From Arenimonas sp. (GTDB lineage Bacteria > Pseudomonadota > Alphaproteobacteria > Rhizobiales > Rhizobiaceae), in contig JAIBEK010000053.1 in NCBI GenBank assembly GCA_019459145.1, positions 1 to 64,000 on the forward strand: a stretch of DNA of 64,000 nucleotides, written 5' to 3'. A program made the position numbers and the translations under genes. Every line of letters starts with the position of its first letter. Positions within the stretch are counted from its first letter, which is position 1. The notes under the pieces are model-generated. The model did no database searches, was not told where the DNA came from, and was given only the letters and a program-made list of their open reading frames with translations. Positions 61,891 to 64,000 of the stretch are shown piece by piece.

Positions 61891-62784
61891 TCAATTGGCC
61901 GCTGTGCCGCGGGTGACGACGCTGCCCAAGAGGGCGACCAGCTTGTCGAGGACGAAGCCGGTCACGCCGATATAGGCGAGCGCCACGATGATGTCGGAGA
62001 GGCGCGACGAGTTCCACGCATCCCAGATGAAGAAGCCGATGCCGACGCCGCCGGTCAGCATTTAGGCGGCGACGATGGCGAGCCAGGACAGGCCGACGCC
62101 GATGCGAAGGCCGGTGAAGATGTAAGGCGCTGCGGCCGGCACCATGATGCGGACGAAGAATTCCAGCGGGTTGAGGCGCAGAACGCGGGCGATGTTGCGG
62201 TAGTCGTCGGGAATATTGCGCACGCCGACGGCGGTGTTGATGATCACCGGCCAGATCGAGGTGATGAAGATGACGAAGATCGCGGAAGGGTTGCTGTCCT
62301 GGAAGGCGGCGAGCGACAGCGGCAGCCAGGCGAGCGGCGGCACGGTGCGCAAGATCTGGAAGATCGGGTCGAGACCGCGCAGCGCCCAGACCGACTGGCC
62401 GACGACTGCGCCGAGCAGGACGCCGACGACGGCGGCAAGTCCGAAGCCGATCGCCACGCGTTCCAGCGAAACGAGCACGCGCCAGGCAAGCCCGATATCC
62501 TGCGAGCCGTAGTTGAAGAAGGGGTAGGCGATCAGGTCGAAGCTGTCGATCCAGACCTGCGACGGCGGCGGAAGGCTGGAGCCGGCTTGAGAACAGGTCA
62601 GCTGCCAGAGCGCCAGCAGGAGCGCAGCGACGACGAGCGGCGGCACGACATTGCGGGCCATCCCTGCGCCGATGCGGCTCAAATCGAGCTTGCGGGCCGG
62701 GCGTTTCACCATCTGCACGACGGTGCCGCCCCCGGTCGTCGGGGCTGGGATCGTTACCTCGGTCTTGCGGGCGGTTGCGGTCAT
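61891..62784 (-). pseudogene. nrtB: Nitrate ABC transporter permease with internal stop codon
   Basis: A 297-codon gene with an in-frame TAA at codon 241 (62064-62062), within the conserved loop ...LSWLAIVAA(stop)MLTGGVGIGFF, where family members have Glu. One G-to-T change from GAA would explain it. Before the stop are five helices and the EAA-loop start; after it, 56 residues continue with no frameshift (IWDAWNSSRLSDIIVALAYI, then the last helix). The truncated 240-residue product ends inside the EAA loop that docks to NrtD, so it is expected to be inactive. A sequencing error or restart at the following ATG (62061) is possible. Confidence 0.88.
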
Positions 62785-62837
62785 GGTGTGGTCCTCTTGC
62801 GAGCGGTGTCGGTTGTCGTCGGGGTTGGGCTGGGTTG

Positions 62838-62999
62838 CCCCTCACCCCACCCTCTCCCCGCAAGCGGGGCGAGGGAGTGCAAATGTTGCGGCTCCGCCCT
62901 TCTCCCCGCCTGCGAGGAGAAGGAGTTCGGGGCACGGCCTTGGCCCCATCGCCCCTCTCCCCGTTCACGGGGAGAGAGTGGCGGCAGCCGGGTGAGGGG
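62838..62999. repeat. Palindromic intergenic repeat, copy 8
   Basis: CCCCTCACCCCACCCTCTCC at one end, GCCGGGTGAGGGG at the other, with CTTCTCCCCGCCTGCGAGGAG and CTCTCCCCGTTCACGGGGAG inside. It separates nrtA from nrtB. Confidence 0.75.
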
Positions 63000-63007
63000 C
63001 AGGCGCG

Positions 63008-64000
63008 TCACGCGCCGGCCTTGATCGTCAGGCTGTCGAGATAGGCCTTCGGGTTTTCCGGATCGAAGACCTTGCCGTCGAAGAAGGTTTCGACGCCGCG
63101 CGAGGTGGAGGTCGGGATGTCGGCGGCGGCGAGCCCCAGATCGGCGGCTGCCTCGCGCCAGATGTCCTCGCGGTTGACCTTGTCGACCAGCGCCCTGATG
63201 TCGGTGTCGGACGCGAATTTGCCCCAGCGGATGTTCTCGGTGAGAAACCAGGCGTCGTGACTCTTGAACGGATAGGAAGCGTGGTCCTTGAAGAACTTCA
63301 TCTCCAGGCCGGTGTTTTCCAGCAGCCGGCCATTACCGTAGTTGATCGTGCCCTTGAGGCGGCCGGCAACGTCCTTCGGCGGCACGTTGAACCACTGGCG
63401 CTTGCCGAGGATCGCCGACATCTCCTCCTTGTTGTCCATGCTGTCGGCCCAGATCTGGGCTTCGATGACGGCCATCATCAGCGCACGTGCCGCGTTGGGG
63501 TTCTTCTCGATCCAGTCGGAGCGCAGGCCGAGCGCCTTTTCCGGATGGCCCTTCCACAGTTCGCCGCTCGTACAGGCGGTAAACCCGATGCCCTGGTTGA
63601 CGAGCTGCTCGTTCCACGGCTCGCCGACACAGAAGGCATCCATGTTGCCGACCTTCATGTTGGCGACCATCTGCGGCGGCGGCACGACGATGGTGGAGAC
63701 GTCCTTGTCCGGGTCGATGCCGCCGGCGGCGAGCCAGTAACGAAGCCACAGGTCATGGGTGCCGCCGGGGAAGGTCATGGCGACCTTGATCTCGTTGCCG
63801 GCCGCCTTCTTGGCGGCGAAGGCGTCCTTCAGCTTGGAGGCATCGAGCTGCACGCCGGTTTCGGCGTATTCCTTGGCGACGGAAATGCCCTGGCTGTCGA
63901 GGTTGAGCCGGGCGATGATCGACATCGGCACAGGCACGTTGTTCTGCGTCACCTTGCCGGTGGAGATCAGATAGGGCATCGGGGTGAGGATATGCGCGCC
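63008..64000 (-). CDS. nrtA: Nitrate ABC transporter substrate-binding protein NrtA (partial, N terminus outside)
   Basis: The C-terminal 330 residues of a CmpA/NrtA-type nitrate-binding protein. It enters the window as GAHILTPMPYLISTGK, then has PVPMSIIARLNLDSQGIS, MTFPGGTHDLWLRYWLAAGG, GNMDAFCVGEPWNEQLVNQG and LGLRSDWIEKNPNAARALM, all NrtA marks. The signal peptide and N-terminal lobe lie beyond the right edge. First gene of the nitrate cluster in the direction of transcription. Confidence 0.93.
   Translation of the reverse strand, partial: GAHILTPMPYLISTGKVTQNNVPVPMSIIARLNLDSQGISVAKEYAETGVQLDASKLKDAFAAKKAAGNEIKVAMTFPGGTHDLWLRYWLAAGGIDPDKDVSTIVVPPPQMVANMKVGNMDAFCVGEPWNEQLVNQGIGFTACTSGELWKGHPEKALGLRSDWIEKNPNAARALMMAVIEAQIWADSMDNKEEMSAILGKRQWFNVPPKDVAGRLKGTINYGNGRLLENTGLEMKFFKDHASYPFKSHDAWFLTENIRWGKFASDTDIRALVDKVNREDIWREAAADLGLAAADIPTSTSRGVETFFDGKVFDPENPKAYLDSLTIKAGA

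Overview
The window reads as chromosomal DNA from a GC-rich alphaproteobacterium of the Rhizobiales, most likely family Rhizobiaceae. The evidence is gene content and order: argD-argF-hslO near gcrA, phoR-pstSCAB-phoU-phoB, a SAM-II riboswitch before metZ, a PodJ-like polar protein, GcrA with GANTC sites, and many copies of a palindromic intergenic repeat typical of rhizobia. No genus is claimed. Nearly all of it is ordinary core genome, densely packed and with few gaps.

Layout. 1-214 is a homopolymer-rich perfect foldback that looks like a contig-end artefact. 328-6009 (minus) is a fatty-acid beta-oxidation block (fadB-like, thiolase, acyl-CoA dehydrogenase) with a strong dyad operator upstream. 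6.4-12.1 kb holds a large PodJ-like protein, a TauE/SafE exporter and its Alph_Pro_TM partner. 12.1-15.6 kb carries a PdeM-type phosphoesterase and an Lhr-like DEXH helicase. 15.8-25.8 kb is a string of small housekeeping genes: two YitT paralogues, a methyltransferase, a CAP-domain lipoprotein, a MATE pump, pyrD, a LuxR-type regulator, a LexA-like S24 regulator and a TerB protein. 26.8-33.3 kb is a glycosyltransferase gene split by a 4.5-kb IS1595-family transposon that carries about seven passenger genes. 33.4-42.1 kb holds an MFS transporter, tRNA-Gly, dCTP deaminase, SAM-II riboswitch plus metZ, apaG, hslO, argF, argD and gcrA. 42.2-49.9 kb is the complete phosphate regulon operon (phoR, PHO box, pstSCAB, phoU, phoB). 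50.1-53.7 kb has ppk2, a membrane protein, a nitronate monooxygenase-like gene and tRNA-Thr. 53.7-64 kb (minus) is an assimilatory nitrate cluster, transcribed nrtA-nrtB-nrtD-nirB-nirD-nasA-cysG; nrtA runs off the window.

How genes work together. Nitrate is imported by NrtABD, reduced by NasA, then by the siroheme enzyme NirBD, whose cofactor is made by CysG. Two features may compromise this cluster: nrtB has an in-frame TAA, and cysG contains an in-frame copy of the intergenic repeat. The Pst/Pho genes form a standard sensing-and-uptake loop. Two dyads of the form TGACGTTT-N4-AAACGT, about 46 kb apart, suggest that one regulator controls the acyl-CoA dehydrogenase and the nitronate monooxygenase-like gene.

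The best candidate for something undescribed is the transposon cargo. It comprises a two-gene operon (possible PLD-like protein plus membrane protein) behind a dyad operator and near a DUF6471 gene, and, on the other side of the transposase, an HTH-like gene paired with a Cas2/VapD-like protein. A second candidate is a possible attenuator-like set of mutually exclusive hairpins before argD.
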